A DNA stretch of 64,000 bases from Henckelia pumila (GCF_033568475.1 NC_133123.1:140260062-140324061); one strand, 5' to 3'. Counted from the first letter of the stretch, positions 48,047-60,649 are shown. The notes: generated by a model not told the origin, from the sequence alone. Numbers and translations: made by a program.

Positions 48047-49575
48047 TGTTGGGATCGGTTCAGAGGGTAGAGGGGGGGTGAATACACTCTGAAACTTTTC
48101 TTCTTCTTCTTCAAAATGATCAAGTGAGGTTTAGTTCACTTAATCTGTTTTCTCAACTTCTAAAACGGTTTGAACAACTTAAATAGTGCGGAAATAGTTC
48201 AGAGGTTTTAGTGATGCAAAGTTTATAATGCAATGTATGAGCAGAATGTAAGATAAATAGCAGTAAAGACTAAGGCACGATTTATGGAAGTTCAAAGGCT
48301 TAATCCTTCTACGTCTCCCCTTCTTCCACTTAGGAAGGAATTCACTAGAAGACTTTGGTTATTACAACGTCTTGTAATACACCCACTTCAGACTTAGGAC
48401 TTATCCAATGCCTAATCCGAAACTCCTAGATTTACACAGATAAGATTCTCAGTTCTTATCAGACTGGTGGAAACTTTCAGAGTAGCTTCAATTCTCTTCA
48501 ACAATGAGTATAGTTGAGTTGAGCTTCTCAAACTGCAGAGCGGTCGAGAGGCTTGAAAACCCTAGGATGATCCTTGACGATCAGATATGTGAACTGTAGG
48601 CGAGGGTTTATTTGAGCAGCAAATGAATGATCTTGTAAGTGTGCTCAAGTATATCAGATGAGGACTTCTGATATTATTCAAGTGATTGAGTTGATTGAGA
48701 TTTTTCTGAATTGCTTGTCTCTCTTTGTTGTCTACCCTTTTTTTGTTGTTGTTCGTTGTATCACTTCTTGAGCAATCTTCCCTTTATATAGGTCAATCAT
48801 CAACGTCTTTATTTTGAACGTTCTGATGCTGCATTGAATGCACATTTAATGCTCATAAATGCATTGATGATTCTGCATGAAGATCGTACACTGCAGACAA
48901 CTTCCAGGGTCCAAAACTGGAATAAACGGTCGAATGCTTTATCTGTAGTCATTCTGTGTTTTTGCCATTTTGGTGCAACCTGTTGTCTCGATTGCAGGAG
49001 TCAACATATCTTCTGACACGCCGGTTCTGCTTTTAATAAAAGATCTTGCAAAGAACATCTTGTCACAGGTACTTGTCTTGAGATATCCTGAAAAGCAGTT
49101 GACATTCTACCTGTAGAGATATTTGTCCTCTGCTGGTTTGAATAACCAGTCGATAAGCTTGTGACTTCAACCGGTCGAGAGACAAAGGCGGTTGACAAGC
49201 TTCCGGTAGATAGGTTTATCCTGCTGGTTTTGATAGCCAGTCGACAGGCTTGTGACTTCAGCCGGTCGAGAGCAAAGGCGGTTGACAAGCTTCCGGTAGA
49301 TAGATTTATCCTCTGCTGGTTTTGATAGCCAGTCGATAGGCTTGTGACTTCAGCCGGTCGAGAGCAAAGGCGGTTGACAAGCTTCCGGTAGATAGATTTA
49401 TCCTCTGCTGGTTTTGATAGCCAGTCGATAGGCTTGTGACTTCAGCCGGTTGAGAGCAAAGGCGGTTGACAAGCTTCCGGTAGAAGTTGTAGTAGATTCC
49501 TGAAATACAATGGTTGGCAGCACATTCCTATACAATGAGTTGTTGTTTGTTATCACCAAAATATCGGATTCAACA
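48047..49575 (-). repeat. Sirevirus-type 5' LTR
   Basis: 1529 bp. Its near identity with 38182-39712 includes the four 92-bp units (about 49126-49492) and the minus-strand TATA box (about 48781-48791). Confidence 0.9.
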
Positions 49576-49580
49576 GTTTC

Positions 49581-51059
49581 CTACTTGGCTGTCTAATGTG
49601 GTACTGGTACCCAAAGCCACCGGGAAGTGGAGGATGTGCATTGATTTCCGGAACCTGAATGAAGCTTGCCCTAAAGATTGTTACCCCCTCCCTCGGGTTG
49701 ATCAGCTGGTGGACTCCACATCAGGCTTTGAGTTGCTCAGCTTTATGGACGCATACCAGGGATACCACCAAATCCCCCTGGCACAGGAGGATCAAGACAA
49801 GGTTAGTTTTATCACTTCCGGAGGGACTTTTTGTTATGTGGTTATGCCGTTCGGGTTAAAAAATGCAGGGGCTACTTATCAAAGGATGATGGACAAGGTC
49901 TTTCAGGGCCAGCTCGGCCGGAATGTGAAGGTATATGTAGATGACATCCTGGTAAAGTCCCGAACTGGGCGGAATTTCATTCCCGACTTAGAAGAAACCT
50001 TCAACACTCTTCAGAAGTACGGGGTAAAGCTTAACCCAGCCAAGTGTGTTTTCGGAGTCAAGAGTGGGAAGTTTTTGGGTTTTGTGGTAACGGAAAGAGG
50101 GATAGAGGTAAATCCCGAAAAGGTGAAAATATTGAAAGAAATGCCCTCACCAACCTCTATCAGGGAAGTGCAGCGATTGACAGGGAGAATCACCGCCCTG
50201 TCCCGATTCATCGCCCGCTCGGCTCATAGGAGTTATCCCTTCTTCCAGGTGTTGAGGAAGGCCCAAAAATTTGGATGGACTCAAGAATGCGAGAAAGCTT
50301 TTCAGGAGTTGAAGGAGCATCTGGCTAATCTGCCGGTTCTGGTCAAACCAAAGCCCGGAGAAAGGTTGTGGGTATATCTCTCTACAATCGAGCATGCTGT
50401 GAGTTCCATGCTGATAAGAGAGGAAGCCAGGGACTAGAAACCTGTCTATTATGTAAGTCATGCCTTGAAAGGACCAGAAACTAGGTATGGTGATATAGAA
50501 AAGATGGCTCTTGCACTCATCCTTACAGCCCGGAAGCTTAGACCGTACTTCCTGTCTCACCCAATCGCGGTCTTAACTAACAGTTTGCTAGGCCGGGTGA
50601 TGACTCATCCAGATACTTCGGGTAGACTGGTCAAATGGGCGGTGGAGCTAGGGGAGTATGACATCGAATATCAACCCCGGGTTGCTATCAAGGCGCAGGC
50701 TCTGTCCGATTTCTTGACAGAGATTCTTACTTTCGGCCAGGAAGAAGTATGGAGGGTGTTTATGGACGGGGCTAGCAGCTCGGAAGGAAGTGGGGTAGGT
50801 GTGGTTCTGATCTCTCCCACGCAGGAGAAAACCCGGATAGCCATGAGGTTGCACACTTTCAAGTCCAACAATGAGGCAGAGTACGAGGCAGTCGCGACGG
50901 GTTTAAAGTTGGCTCGAGAAGCGGGAGCGGAGCATGTAATTATTTACTCCGATTCCCAGCTGGTAGTGCAGCAATTACAGGAGTGTTCAGTGTTAAGGAA
51001 GAAAGGTTGCGAGAGTACATGGAACTGGTCAAGAAGCAGGGAAGTGATTTCTCCAGTTG
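49581..51059 (+). pseudogene. Tat reverse transcriptase and RNase H domains
   Basis: RT resumes after the target duplication: WRMCIDFRNLNEACPKD, then FMDAYQGYHQIPL, then FGLKNAGATYQRMM, with catalytic YVDDILVKS at about 49940. The RT-linked RNase H is cut by TAG at 50435-50437 where a Gln codon is expected. The second, archaeal-type RNase H reads VFMDGASSSEGSGVGVVL, then NNEAEYEAVATGLKLA, then YSDSQLVVQQL, with acidic active-site residues kept. A one-base deletion at about 50982 shifts the frame. The Tekay element cuts it at 51065. Confidence 0.87.
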
Positions 51060-51064
51060 GAACA

Positions 51065-52527
51065 TGTAGTAACCCGGAACCCATTTTAAGATAATAATAT
51101 GTTAAACATGATTAAGGGTTGGTAATTGATCTATTTTGGAGTGTTATTGGACTTCGGAAGAGGAATTTGGGCTTTTGACTTTGGGCCAGATCGAAAGCTC
51201 CGATCCCAGTTCGGAAGCTCCGATCCTGACCACTTCGGAAGCAGATCGGATGCACGGAGATCGGACGTTCCGATCAGGAACGGAGGTTCCGATCTCATCC
51301 AGCCAGCAATGCTCGATGACTCAGCCGTGAGTTTTGACAGGTGTTGATCAGGGGTTCGATCGGAAGTTCCGATCCCGGAACGGTGGTTCCGATCCCGACA
51401 TGTCGGACATGCACAGAATGAGCTGGAATCGGAAGCTCCGATCCCGAGATCGGTGGTTCCGATCGTTGCCGATATTTTGGCTATAAATAGGGCTCATTTG
51501 CTTCAGTTTTGAAATACGAATTCCCGCATTTCCTTCTTCAGTTATATAGTGTGAGATATACACTTGAGGGCCCTATCGGTTATAATAGAGGTTCTGGAAT
51601 AGCCAAGGTGTGGTTATAGTCATCCGGGACTAGCGACTCCAAAGGGCTAACTACGGACGAAGGTATGGTCCGGGAATCTATTTAAGTTTTGGGAGTACTT
51701 ATTAGCTTAGTTAAGGCTTATAGAATTTATGTAGTGATACGGTGAACTTTTGAATATAGGCTTGGAACCTAGGATCTATTATACTTGAACTAGCCTAGAG
51801 GTACGTACACATTGACTGAGATTGCCAGCGAGTATACATGTTTATATGTTGCATTTATTTGGCATTATTATATGGCATGATGTATGATTTACCGTTTTCT
51901 ATACTCATATGTCATGTGCATATACACGTTGAACCTATACCTTGTTATACCTGATTATAGAGCCGCTCAGCTCTATACTCGATAGTCTGTCACTGAGAGT
52001 ACCGCGACGGCGGGGGCATTTATGTCTGTCTACTCTGGTGTACTAGACGAGTGTGGTTGCACCCAGAGGTTGATCCGTGCGGTGGCAGCACTCATATGGC
52101 GCCGGTTCTGAGCATGACTTTTCAGATGACCCTGTACCAGTCATCATGTTGCATGCATTATATACATATGTTTACTCATGTCTATGTACTGGACGTAGCG
52201 CTCACGTCCTAGTTGTTATCTTGGACACCCTATTCCATGGGGCAGGTCGCAGGATGGACGGAGCTGGTAGTTCAAGGCAGGACTAGGGAGCAGGAGCTTT
52301 GAAAGTTTTTATACAGCACGATTTATTAGCTGTATAATGTTTACTTTTAAGAATTTCGATATGGTTGTATCACTACAGATTTAAGCCTGGATTATATTAT
52401 TAAGCTGATATGTAAATTATGGATTATGTTTCCGCACGTTTTTACTCTGTTAAGTATTTTGCTGTATTAAGTTTAATGCATGCTATTAGTTGCCAGTTAG
52501 TAGGTGATTCCATGCAGGGTCACTACA
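51065..52527 (+). repeat. Tekay-like 5' LTR
   Basis: 1463 bp, TGTAGTAACCCGG...GGGTCACTACA. TATA box CTATAAATAG at 51481-51490, preceded by the palindrome array at 51189-51464. Confidence 0.92.
51189..51464 (+). repeat. Array of GATCGGAA..TTCCGATC palindromes
   Basis: About nine degenerate units of 14-20 bp of the form TCGGAAGCTCCGATC, GATCGGACGTTCCGATC or GGAACGGTGGTTCCGATC are packed in 276 bp. They end just before the TATA box. Each is an inverted repeat or half of one. The other LTR has the same array at 57861-58137. It is a candidate binding-site cluster or methylation target (each unit has CG). Confidence 0.75.
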
Positions 52528-52531
52528 TTTT

Positions 52532-52542
52532 TGGTATCAGAG
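52532..52542 (+). other. Initiator-Met tRNA primer binding site
   Basis: TGGTATCAGAG lies four bases after the 5' LTR end. Confidence 0.9.
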
Positions 52543-52636
52543 TATGCATAGATTTTGGGATTAGTACTTGGGATTTAGTTTAGTCTTGAGTAATTCTTGC
52601 GCATTTGGGATTTTAATGTGCAATTCTTTTCAGGAT

Positions 52637-53449
52637 ATGGCTGACGAGAGTCATGGTAGTGTTGGCCAGGGAGGTGGTCATCATCATCGTCGCCATCATC
52701 ATCAGGATGATCAACATCGTTCTCATGAGGGTAGATGTCGCTACTCTATTAATAAGTTTATGCAGGTAGGACCGAAACCCTTAGTGGGAGGCGAGAATCC
52801 TGAACAAGCTAGAAGCTGGATGTCTAAACTTGAGAGCACGTTCCGAGCTTTCGAGTGTACTGAGGAGCAGAAATTGGAAGTTCTAGAATTCGTTCTAGAG
52901 GATAGAGCACGTTTTTGGTGGGATGCCAAGGTTGCTCAGGCACGTACTGAGAGAGGACAGGTGACTTGGGGGGATTTCTGTCGGGAGTTTCAGAAATTAT
53001 ATTTTCCTCCGGCTGTTCGCCAAGCACGATCTATGGAGTTGCTTACTTTGAGGCAAGGATCAATGACTATTGATCAGTATCAACAGCGATTTTTTGATCT
53101 GCTACCTTTCAGTCCTCATATCAATGAGAGTGATGCGTCGAAATATGATATCTTTCTACAAGGCCTGAACCAAGATATCTACTCTCAGGTTGTCGTCTGT
53201 GATGACCCGGTGTCTTATGAGACTTTGGTGAATCGTTGCCGTCTTGTGGAGACCAGCAACAGGCGTGGACAGTTGATGATGCCAGCACAGCCTAGTGGAT
53301 TTGTTGAGCCTCGAGCTCAATCTGTTGTGCCATCTGTACCTACGTCTTCTTCTACTCCTACTACTTCATCTGGATCTCGTGGTTCACGAGGTATGTTCCG
53401 CTTTGGGAAGAAGAAGAAGAAGAAGGAGGAGTTTTGTAGCCAAAGCTGA
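52637..53449 (+). pseudogene. Tekay-like gag, first part
   Basis: It starts MADESHGSVGQ (ATG 52637; an earlier in-frame ATG at 52568 is less likely because it lies next to the PBS). A His-rich stretch (GGGHHHRRHHHQ) precedes the Retrotrans_gag core: ENPEQARSWMSKLESTFRAF, then RARFWWDAKVAQA, then [18 protein letters not shown], then [13 protein letters not shown]. It runs into a duplicated segment and stops at 53449 before the zinc knuckle, so the protein lacks its nucleocapsid part. Confidence 0.85.
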
Positions 53450-53952
53450 TCAGGCACGTACTGAGAGAGGACAGGTGACTTGAGGAGATTTCTGTGAGCA
53501 GTTCCAGAAACTGTATTTTTCTCCACCTGTTCGCCAAGCACGATCGATAAAGTTGCTTACTCTGAGGCAAGGATAAATGACTATTGATCAATATCAGCAA
53601 CGATTTTTTGATATGCTACCTTTCAGTCCTCATATTAATGAGAGTGATGCATCGAAGTATGATCTTTTTCTACAAGGTCTGAACCAAGATATCTACTCAC
53701 AGGTTGTTGTCTGTGATGACCCAGTATCTTATGAGACTTTGGTGAACCGTTTCCGTCTTGTGAAGACCAGCAACAGGCGGGCACAGTTGATGATGACAGC
53801 ACAGTGTAGTGGATCTTTTGAGCCTCGAGCTCAATCTGTTGTGCAATCTGGACCTACGTCTTCTTCTACTCCTACTACTTCATCTGGATCTCGTGGTTCA
53901 CAAGGTATATTCCATTTTGGGAAGAAGAAGAAGAAGAAGGAGGAGTTTTGTA
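52925..53952 (+). repeat. 514-bp tandem duplication within gag
   Basis: Copy 1 is 52925-53438 and copy 2 is 53439-53952, in exact register. By my count about 49 of 514 positions differ (about 9.5%). Copy 1 codes throughout. Copy 2 begins with stops (GTGACTTGAGG and, before ATGACTATTG, AGGATAAATG). The divergence far exceeds that of the LTRs. Confidence 0.9.
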
Positions 53953-56900
53953 GTCACTGTGGAGGGAAGCATCCTGCAGCTTCATGTCGGAGAGCTACTG
54001 GGGCGTGTTATATTTGTGGTCAGCAGGGACATCTGCGGAGAGATTGTCCTCAGCGTATGGGTTCTGCTAGTGGATCGGGATCCCAGGTTGGATCTCAAGC
54101 TTCTATTTTTCCACGTCAGCAGCCAGCACCACAGAGTTCTTCTGGTTATCGTCCCCAGACTCAAGGGCAGGTGTTTGCTCTGTCTCAGGAGCAGGCTACT
54201 GAGGGAAGCGATCGTATGTTAGCAGGTAACTTCTTGTTATGTGGTATTCCTGCACTTGTATTAATTGATACTGGAGCATCGCATTCCTTTATTTCTAGTC
54301 GCTTCGTTAAGAGACATAGATTACCTTATGTATCATTAGATATGGATTTAGTTGTATCTACTCCGTTGGAGCAAGAGATAGTAACTAAGTGTCTAGTGAT
54401 GGGTTGCCTTCTGGAGTTTGAGGGTAATGTGTTATCGGCTAATTTGATGATATTAGCGATGACGGATTTTGACTGTATCTTGGGAATAGATATGCTGACT
54501 TTGTATCACGCTACTGTGGATTGTTATCAGCGTCTGGTACAGTTTCATCCCGTTGAGGGTGATAGTTGGTACTTTTATGGTGAGGGTGCGCGACCTCCGA
54601 TGCCACTTGTTTCGGCTCTGAAGGCATGTCATGTCTTGGAGTCAGGTGGGGAGGGCTACCTCATCTATGCAGTTGATATGTCCATGAGTAGTACGGGTAT
54701 TGATCAGCTACCGGTTGTCAGCGAGTTTCCTGACGTATTCCCTGATGAGATTCCTGGTTTTCCTCCGGTTCGAGAGGTTGAATTTGGTATTGATCTAGTA
54801 CCAGGAACTACGCCTATATCCCGAGCACCTTATCGTCTGGCACCGTCAGAGATGAGGGAATTGAAACAGCAGTTACAGGATCTGCTTGATAAGGGATATA
54901 TTCATCCGAGTGTTTCTCCGTGGGGAGCACCTGTTTTGTTTGTCAAAAAGAAGGATGGATCGATGCGATTATGTATTGATTACAGGCAGTTGAATCGTGT
55001 CACCATCAAGAATAAGTATCCTTTGCCGCGGATTGATGATCTGTTCGATCAACTACAGGGTACTTCTGTTTATTCTAAGATAGATCTGAGATATGGATAC
55101 CATCAGATGCGGGTACGAGACTCAGATATATCTACGACTGCTTTCAGGACCAGATACGGGCATTATGAGTTTCTGGTGATGCCATTCGGTTTGACGAATG
55201 CACCGGCAGTCTTTATGAATCTGATGAATCAGATATTTCGAGATTATCTGGATAGATTTGTCATCGTCTTTATAGATGATATTCTTGTTTATTCTCATGA
55301 CAAGGATGAGCATGCACAGCATTTGAGGATTGTTCTACAGACGTTACGAGATAAGCAGCTATATGCGAAATTAAGCAAGTGTGAATTCTGGCTTGATCGG
55401 GTAGTATTTCTCGGTCATGTGATTTCAAGTGAAGGGATATCTGTTGATCCTAGTAAGATAGAGGCAGTGCTGAACTGGTCTCGTCCGACGACGGTTGCTG
55501 AGATTCGTAGTTTCTTGGGTCTAGCGGGATATTACCGTCGGTTCATCGAGAATTTTTCACAGTTGGCCAGGCCTTTGACTCAGCTTACACGGAAAGATGT
55601 TGCCTTCATTTGGTCCTCGGATTGTGAGGAGTCATTTCACGAGCTGCGTAGACGTCTTACTATTGCACCTGTGCTAGCTCTACCTTCTGGATCAGGAGGT
55701 TATGTTGTCTATACTGATGCCTCTGGTCAGGGGTTAGGATGTGTTTTGACACAGCATGGACATGTTATTGCCTATGCTTCTCGACAGTTGAAGTTGCATG
55801 AGAGTAATTATCCAGTGCATGATCTCGAGTTAGCCGCCATTGTATTTGCGCTCAAGATTTGGAGACATTATCTTTATGGCGAGAAATTTGAGATATTTAC
55901 GGATCACAAGAGTTTGAAGTATTTATTCACTCAGGCAGAGTTGAATATGCGACAGAGACGCTGGATGGATCTCCTGAAGGATTATGATTGTGAAATCAAA
56001 TATCATCCAGGTTCTGCTAATCTTACTGCTGATGCCTTGAGTCGGCAGGTGAGACTGTCTGCACTTCAGACTAATAAAATATCTCATATGATTCAAGAGT
56101 GTTGTTCATTAAGTTTTACGCTCAAGCACAAGAAAGGAAGGAATGAGATTCGTTTGTATACTATTCTATCTGAGCCAGCATTGTATTCTCGGATTAGAGA
56201 TGCTCAGATATCTGATGTTAAGACTCAGCGATTAGCACGTCTAGCCAATGGAGTTAATACATCTGGATTCCATTTTCAGGCAGATGGTTTATTGTGCCTA
56301 TCCAATAGAGTGGTTGTACCTAATGTTGCGGAGCTCAGGAATGATATTCTATCTCAAGCTCACAGGATTCGATTATCAGTTCATCCTGGAAGTATGAAAA
56401 TGTATAAGGACTTGCGAACTAGATTCTGGTGGAAGGGGATGAAGCGAAGTGTGTATCAATTTGTTTCGAGATGTTTGGTTTGTCAACAGGTCAAGGCTGA
56501 ACATCGACGACCAGGTGGATTACTGCAGAATCTTGAGATTCCCGAATGAAAGTGGGAGCACGTAACTATGGATTTTGTCACCCACTTACCTATGACATCA
56601 CGTCAGTGTGATGCTATCTGGGTCGTTGTTGACCGTTTGACGAAATCAGCACATTTCATTCCTTATAACCGAGAGTATTCTTATGATCGCATGGCACGCT
56701 TATATATCCAGGAGATTGTGTGATTACATGGGATTTCAGTGAGTATTGTCAGTGATAGAGATCCGCGATTTACTTCACGTTTTTGGGGTAGTTTTCAGCA
56801 GGCGTTGGGTACCACTCTGAGTTTGAGCACGGCGTATCATCTGGAGACTGACGGGCAGTCAGAACGCACTATTCGTATGCTGGAGGATATGCTACGTTCT

Positions 56901-57617
56901 TCTGTCATGGACTTTGGCTTATCTTGGCAGGATCAGTTACCTTTGATTGAATTTGCCTACAATAACAGTTATCATCGTAGTATTGATATGTCACCTTTCG
57001 AGGCATTGTATGGTCGACGGTGTCGTACTCCGTTATTCTGGGATGAAGTCGGGGAACGGCAAGTCGAGGGTCCTGAATTGGTGCAGCAAATTGTAGACAA
57101 GGTAGATTTGATCAAGCATAGGATCAAAGTTGCTCAAGATAGACAAGCCAGTTATGCGAATATTCGCCGCAGGCCACTTCAGTTTGAGCCTGGTGAATAT
57201 GTATTTCTCCGGGTATCACCTTTCAGGAAGGTGATGAGATTTGGTGTGAAAGGCAAGTTGTCTCCTCGTTACATTGGGCCTTTCCAGATACTGGAGAAGA
57301 TCGGAGATGTTTCTTATCGTTTGGATTTACCGCCATCTCTTTCCAGTATACACAATGTTTTTCATGTGTCGTTGCTTCGACAGTACATAGCTGATGAATC
57401 TCATGTGATTCAGTCTACTGATATTCAGCTAGAGCCAGATCTGTCTTTTGTTGAACGACCAATCTGTATCCTAGACAGGAAGGAGAAAGTTCTTCGGAAC
57501 AAGACTATACCACTTGTGATGGTACAGTGGCAGCGCCGAGGCGTTGAAGAAGCAACTTGGGAAACTGAGAGTCGTATGCGAGCAGAATATCCTGAGTTGT
57601 TTGCTTTGTATTTTTGA
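53577..57617 (+). pseudogene. Tekay-like gag C-terminus and pol
   Basis: Open from 53577 to 56549 (990 residues), then the same frame continues to 57617. In order: end of gag; knuckles [13 protein letters not shown] and [14 protein letters not shown] (residues 125-157); protease [12 protein letters not shown] (Asp231); RT with FIDDILVYS (about residue 565); RNase H ([24 protein letters not shown]); integrase HHCC (HPGSM..CLVCQQ), DDE core and GPFQI-type C-terminus; chromodomain-like end (MVQWQRRGVEEATWE). Two TGA stops break it, at 56547-56549 (Trp expected) and 56721-56723 (Arg CGA expected). Both are transitions, consistent with cytosine deamination. The chromodomain would steer integration to modified chromatin. 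Confidence 0.9.
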
Positions 57618-57722
57618 TTACCATATAAGATGTAATTACCGTTGTTGTAATAAGACATGGTTTGTTGTTTCATATTGTTATCTTGATTTATCTTTAGATG
57701 TTATTTCGCGGACGAAATATCT

Positions 57723-57736
57723 AAAGGTGGGGAGAA
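57723..57736 (+). other. Polypurine tract of the Tekay-like element
   Basis: AAAGGTGGGGAGAA directly precedes the 3' LTR. Confidence 0.85.
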
Positions 57737-59204
57737 TGTAGTAACCCGGAACCCATTTTAAGATAATAATATGTTAAACATGATTAAGGGTTGGTAATTG
57801 ATCTATTTTGGAGTGTTATTGGACTTCGGAAGAGGAATTTGGGCTTTTGACTTTGGGCCAGATCGGAAGCTCCGATCCCAGTTCGGAAGCTCCGATCCTG
57901 ACCACTTCGGAAGCAGATCGGATGCACGGAGATCGGACGTTCCGATCAGGAACGGAGGTTCCGATCTCAGCCAGCCAGCAATGCTCGATGACTCAGCCGT
58001 GAGTTTTGACAGGTGTTGATCAGGGGTTCGATCGGAAGTTCCGATCCCGGAACGGTGGTTCCGATCCCGACGTGTCGGACATGCACAGAATGAGCTGGAA
58101 TCGGAAGCTTCGATCCCGAGATCGGTGGTTCCGATCGTTGCCGAGATTTTGGCTATAAATAGGGCTCATTTGCTTCAGTTTTTGAAATACGAATTTCCCG
58201 CATTTCCTTCTTCAGTTATTATATAGTGTGAGATATACACTTGAGGGCCCTATCGGTTATAATAGAGGTTCTGGAATAGCCAAGGTGTGGTTATAGTCAT
58301 CCGGGACTAGCGACTCCAAAGGGCTAACTACGGACGAAGGTATGGTCCGGGAATCTATTTAAGTTTTGGGAGTACTTATTAGCTTAGTTAAGGCTTATAG
58401 AATTTATGTAGTGATACGGTGAACTTTTGAATATAGGCTTGGAACCTAGGATCTATTATACTTGAACTAGCCTAGAGGTACGTACACATTGACTGAGATT
58501 GCCAGCGAGTATACATGTTTATATGTTGCATTTATTTGGCATTATTATATGGCATGATGTATGATTTACCGTTTTCTATACTCATATGTCATGTGCATAT
58601 ACACGTTGAACCTATACCTTGTTATACCTGATTATAGAGCCGCTCAGCTCTATACTCGATAGTCTGTCACTGAGAGTACCGCGACGGCGGGGGCATTTAT
58701 GTCTGTCTACTCTGGTGTACTAGACGAGTGTGGTTGCACCCAGAGGTTGATCCGTGCGGTGGCAGCACTCATATGGCGCCGGTTCTGAGCATGACTTTTC
58801 AGATGACCCTGTACCAGTCATCATGTTGCATGCATTATATACATATGTTTACTCATGTCTATGTACTGGGCGTAGCGCTCACGTCCTAGTTGTTATCTTG
58901 GACACCCTATTCCATGGGGCAGGTCGCAGGATGGACGGAGCTGGTAGTTCAAGGCAGGACTAGGGAGCAGGAGCTTTGAAAGTTTTTATACAGCACGATT
59001 TATTAGCTGTATAATGTTTACTTTTAAGAATTTCGATATGGTTGTATCACTACAGATTTAAGCCTGGATTATATTATTAAGCTGATATGTAAATTATGGA
59101 TTATGTTTTCGCACGTTTTTACTCTGTTAAGTATTTTGCTGTATTAAGTTTAATGCATGCTATTAGTTGCCAGTTAGTAGGTGATTCCATGCAGGGTCAC
59201 TACA
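57737..59204 (+). repeat. Tekay-like 3' LTR
   Basis: 1468 bp, matching 51065-52527. Differences include GATCGGAAGC versus GATCGAAAGC in the first palindrome and AAGCTTCGATC versus AAGCTCCGATC in a later one. TATA box at about 58153-58162. Confidence 0.92.
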
Positions 59205-59209
59205 GAACA

Positions 59210-60584
59210 TAGAGCATATTCCCCGGGAACATAATACTGAGGCAGATGCTCTGGCCAAAATGGCTACTTCCTGGAGTAGTGGTAACAGCCGGGAAGTGAT
59301 ACAACAAGTGGGGTCGGTGTTGGCAATAGAGGAAGAAGAGCAGGAAGGAAAGGGGAAATCTTGGATGACCCCTCTCATTAACTATTTACAGACAGGGACT
59401 CTTCCCTCAGATGGGGCAGTAGCCCAAAAGGTCAGAAGACAGATACCCCATTTTACCCTTTTAAATGGGAGTCTGTATCGGAGATCCTTTCAGGGCCCAC
59501 TACTAAGATGCCTGGAGGAGAAGGAGGTGAAATATGTGCTCCAAGAAATACATGAAGGATGTTGTGGGGATCACGGAGGAATGTGGAGCCTAGCCCGGCG
59601 TACTCAATTAGCCGGGTATTGGTGGCCTACTCTACAGCAGGATGCCCGTCAAGTAGTCAATGTTTGCGAAGGATGTCAAAGATTTGGAAATTTTTCTCAT
59701 AAGCCGGCATCAGAGTTGCAAGCAGTATGGGCATCCTGCCCATTTGACCAGTGGGGCTTGGATATTGTGGGACCTTTTCCTCTAGGGTCCAAGTAGAAGA
59801 AGTTCCTTCTAGTTGCGGTAGATTACTTCTCTAAGTGGGTAGAGGCGGAGCCCCTTGCAAGAATTACAGAAGATTTGTGTTAAACATCATATGGAAAAAT
59901 ATTGTTTGTCGGTTTGGTGTTCCTCGTAAATTTAGTTTCTGATAATGGCATGCATGTTTCAGGGACGGAAGATGAAGGATTGGTGTGCTGAGATGAAGAT
60001 ACAGCAGGCCTTTACCTCGGTGGCTTATCCTCAGAGTAATGGACAGACGGAAGTAACTAATCGAACGATATTACGGTCTTTGCAGGCCAGACTCTATGGC
60101 ATGGATAAAAATTGGGTGGAGGAAATTGCAGGGGTGTTGTGGGCTTATCGTACTACGCCGAAAACAGCTACAGGAGAAACACCTTTCGGCTTGGTGTATG
60201 GGTCCGAAGCAGTGTTACCAGTGGAGATTGGGCAATCTTCTCCCCGAATACAAGCTTATCAAGGGGAAGGAACCAGTAGCCGAGCACAGGAGTTTGACTT
60301 GATAGAGGAGAAGCGAGAAAGGGCGGCTGTAAGGATGGAGGCTTATAGGGGAAGGGTGATGAAAGCTTTAAACAGGGGAGTCAAGCCTCGAGAATTCCAG
60401 ATAGGAGATCTTGTATTAAAAAAGGTTAACCCTGCAGGGATGTGAAGAAGTTAGAAGAAAAGTGGGAAGTTCCTTACAAGATTACTCGGAAGGTGGGGAG
60501 AGGGCTTAGTACTTGGAAGACAGTCAAGGTAAGACCCTGAAGCGGCCTTGGAACACGTTGCATCTCAAGTTGTATTACTCTTAA
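59210..60584 (+). pseudogene. Tat RNase H end and integrase
   Basis: It continues from 51059 with HIPREHNTEADALAKMA, the end of the archaeal-type RNase H. The integrase zinc domain has H..H..C..C in IHEGCCGDHGGMWSLAR and VCEGCQRFG. Core motifs are DQWGLDIVGPFP, LVSDNG and AYPQSNGQTEVTNR, and the C-terminal pattern ends HLKLYYS (TAA 60582-60584). A TAG at 59794 and several frameshifts between about 59875 and 59960 and after 60440 disable it. It would have inserted the cDNA. Confidence 0.85.
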
Positions 60585-60649
60585 ACAAGCAAACTTGTTG
60601 TAATATGTATTACATGCTGTTATGTGAATAAATGTGTGTTTTGTTTAAA

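Larger units (their letters stand above)
38182..49575 (-). mobile_element. Full-length Sirevirus-type Ty1/copia element
   Basis: LTRs at 38182-39712 and 48047-49575 (about 1530 bp) differ at about seven positions and one 2-bp indel, so they are about 99.5% identical. The target duplication gtttc is at 38177-38181 and 49576-49580. In minus-strand order: 5' LTR, initiator-Met PBS, large gag (670 residues), pol, an extra ORF, polypurine tract, 3' LTR. The long gag, iMet PBS and additional ORF after pol are Sirevirus traits. The RT catalytic core is deleted and the extra ORF is frameshifted, so the copy is not autonomous. It inserted antisense into the Tat RT gene, apparently recently. Confidence 0.9.
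51065..59204 (+). mobile_element. Full-length chromovirus, Tekay/Del-like
   Basis: LTRs at 51065-52527 and 57737-59204 (about 1465 bp) differ by about eight substitutions and a few short indels, about 99.4% identical. The target duplication gaaca lies at 51060-51064 and 59205-59209. The gypsy order gag, protease, RT, RNase H, integrase, chromodomain runs on the plus strand. The pattern [20 protein letters not shown] and the C-terminal chromodomain-like end fit the Tekay/Del group. Gag holds an internal tandem duplication and pol two TGA stops, so the copy is defective despite its youth. It sits inside the Tat second RNase H. Confidence 0.92.

Noticed and set aside
53809-54222. Leu-rich 137-codon frame in the Tekay gag-pol
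   Set aside because: An alternate-frame shadow of the Ser/Thr-rich gag linker and zinc knuckles.
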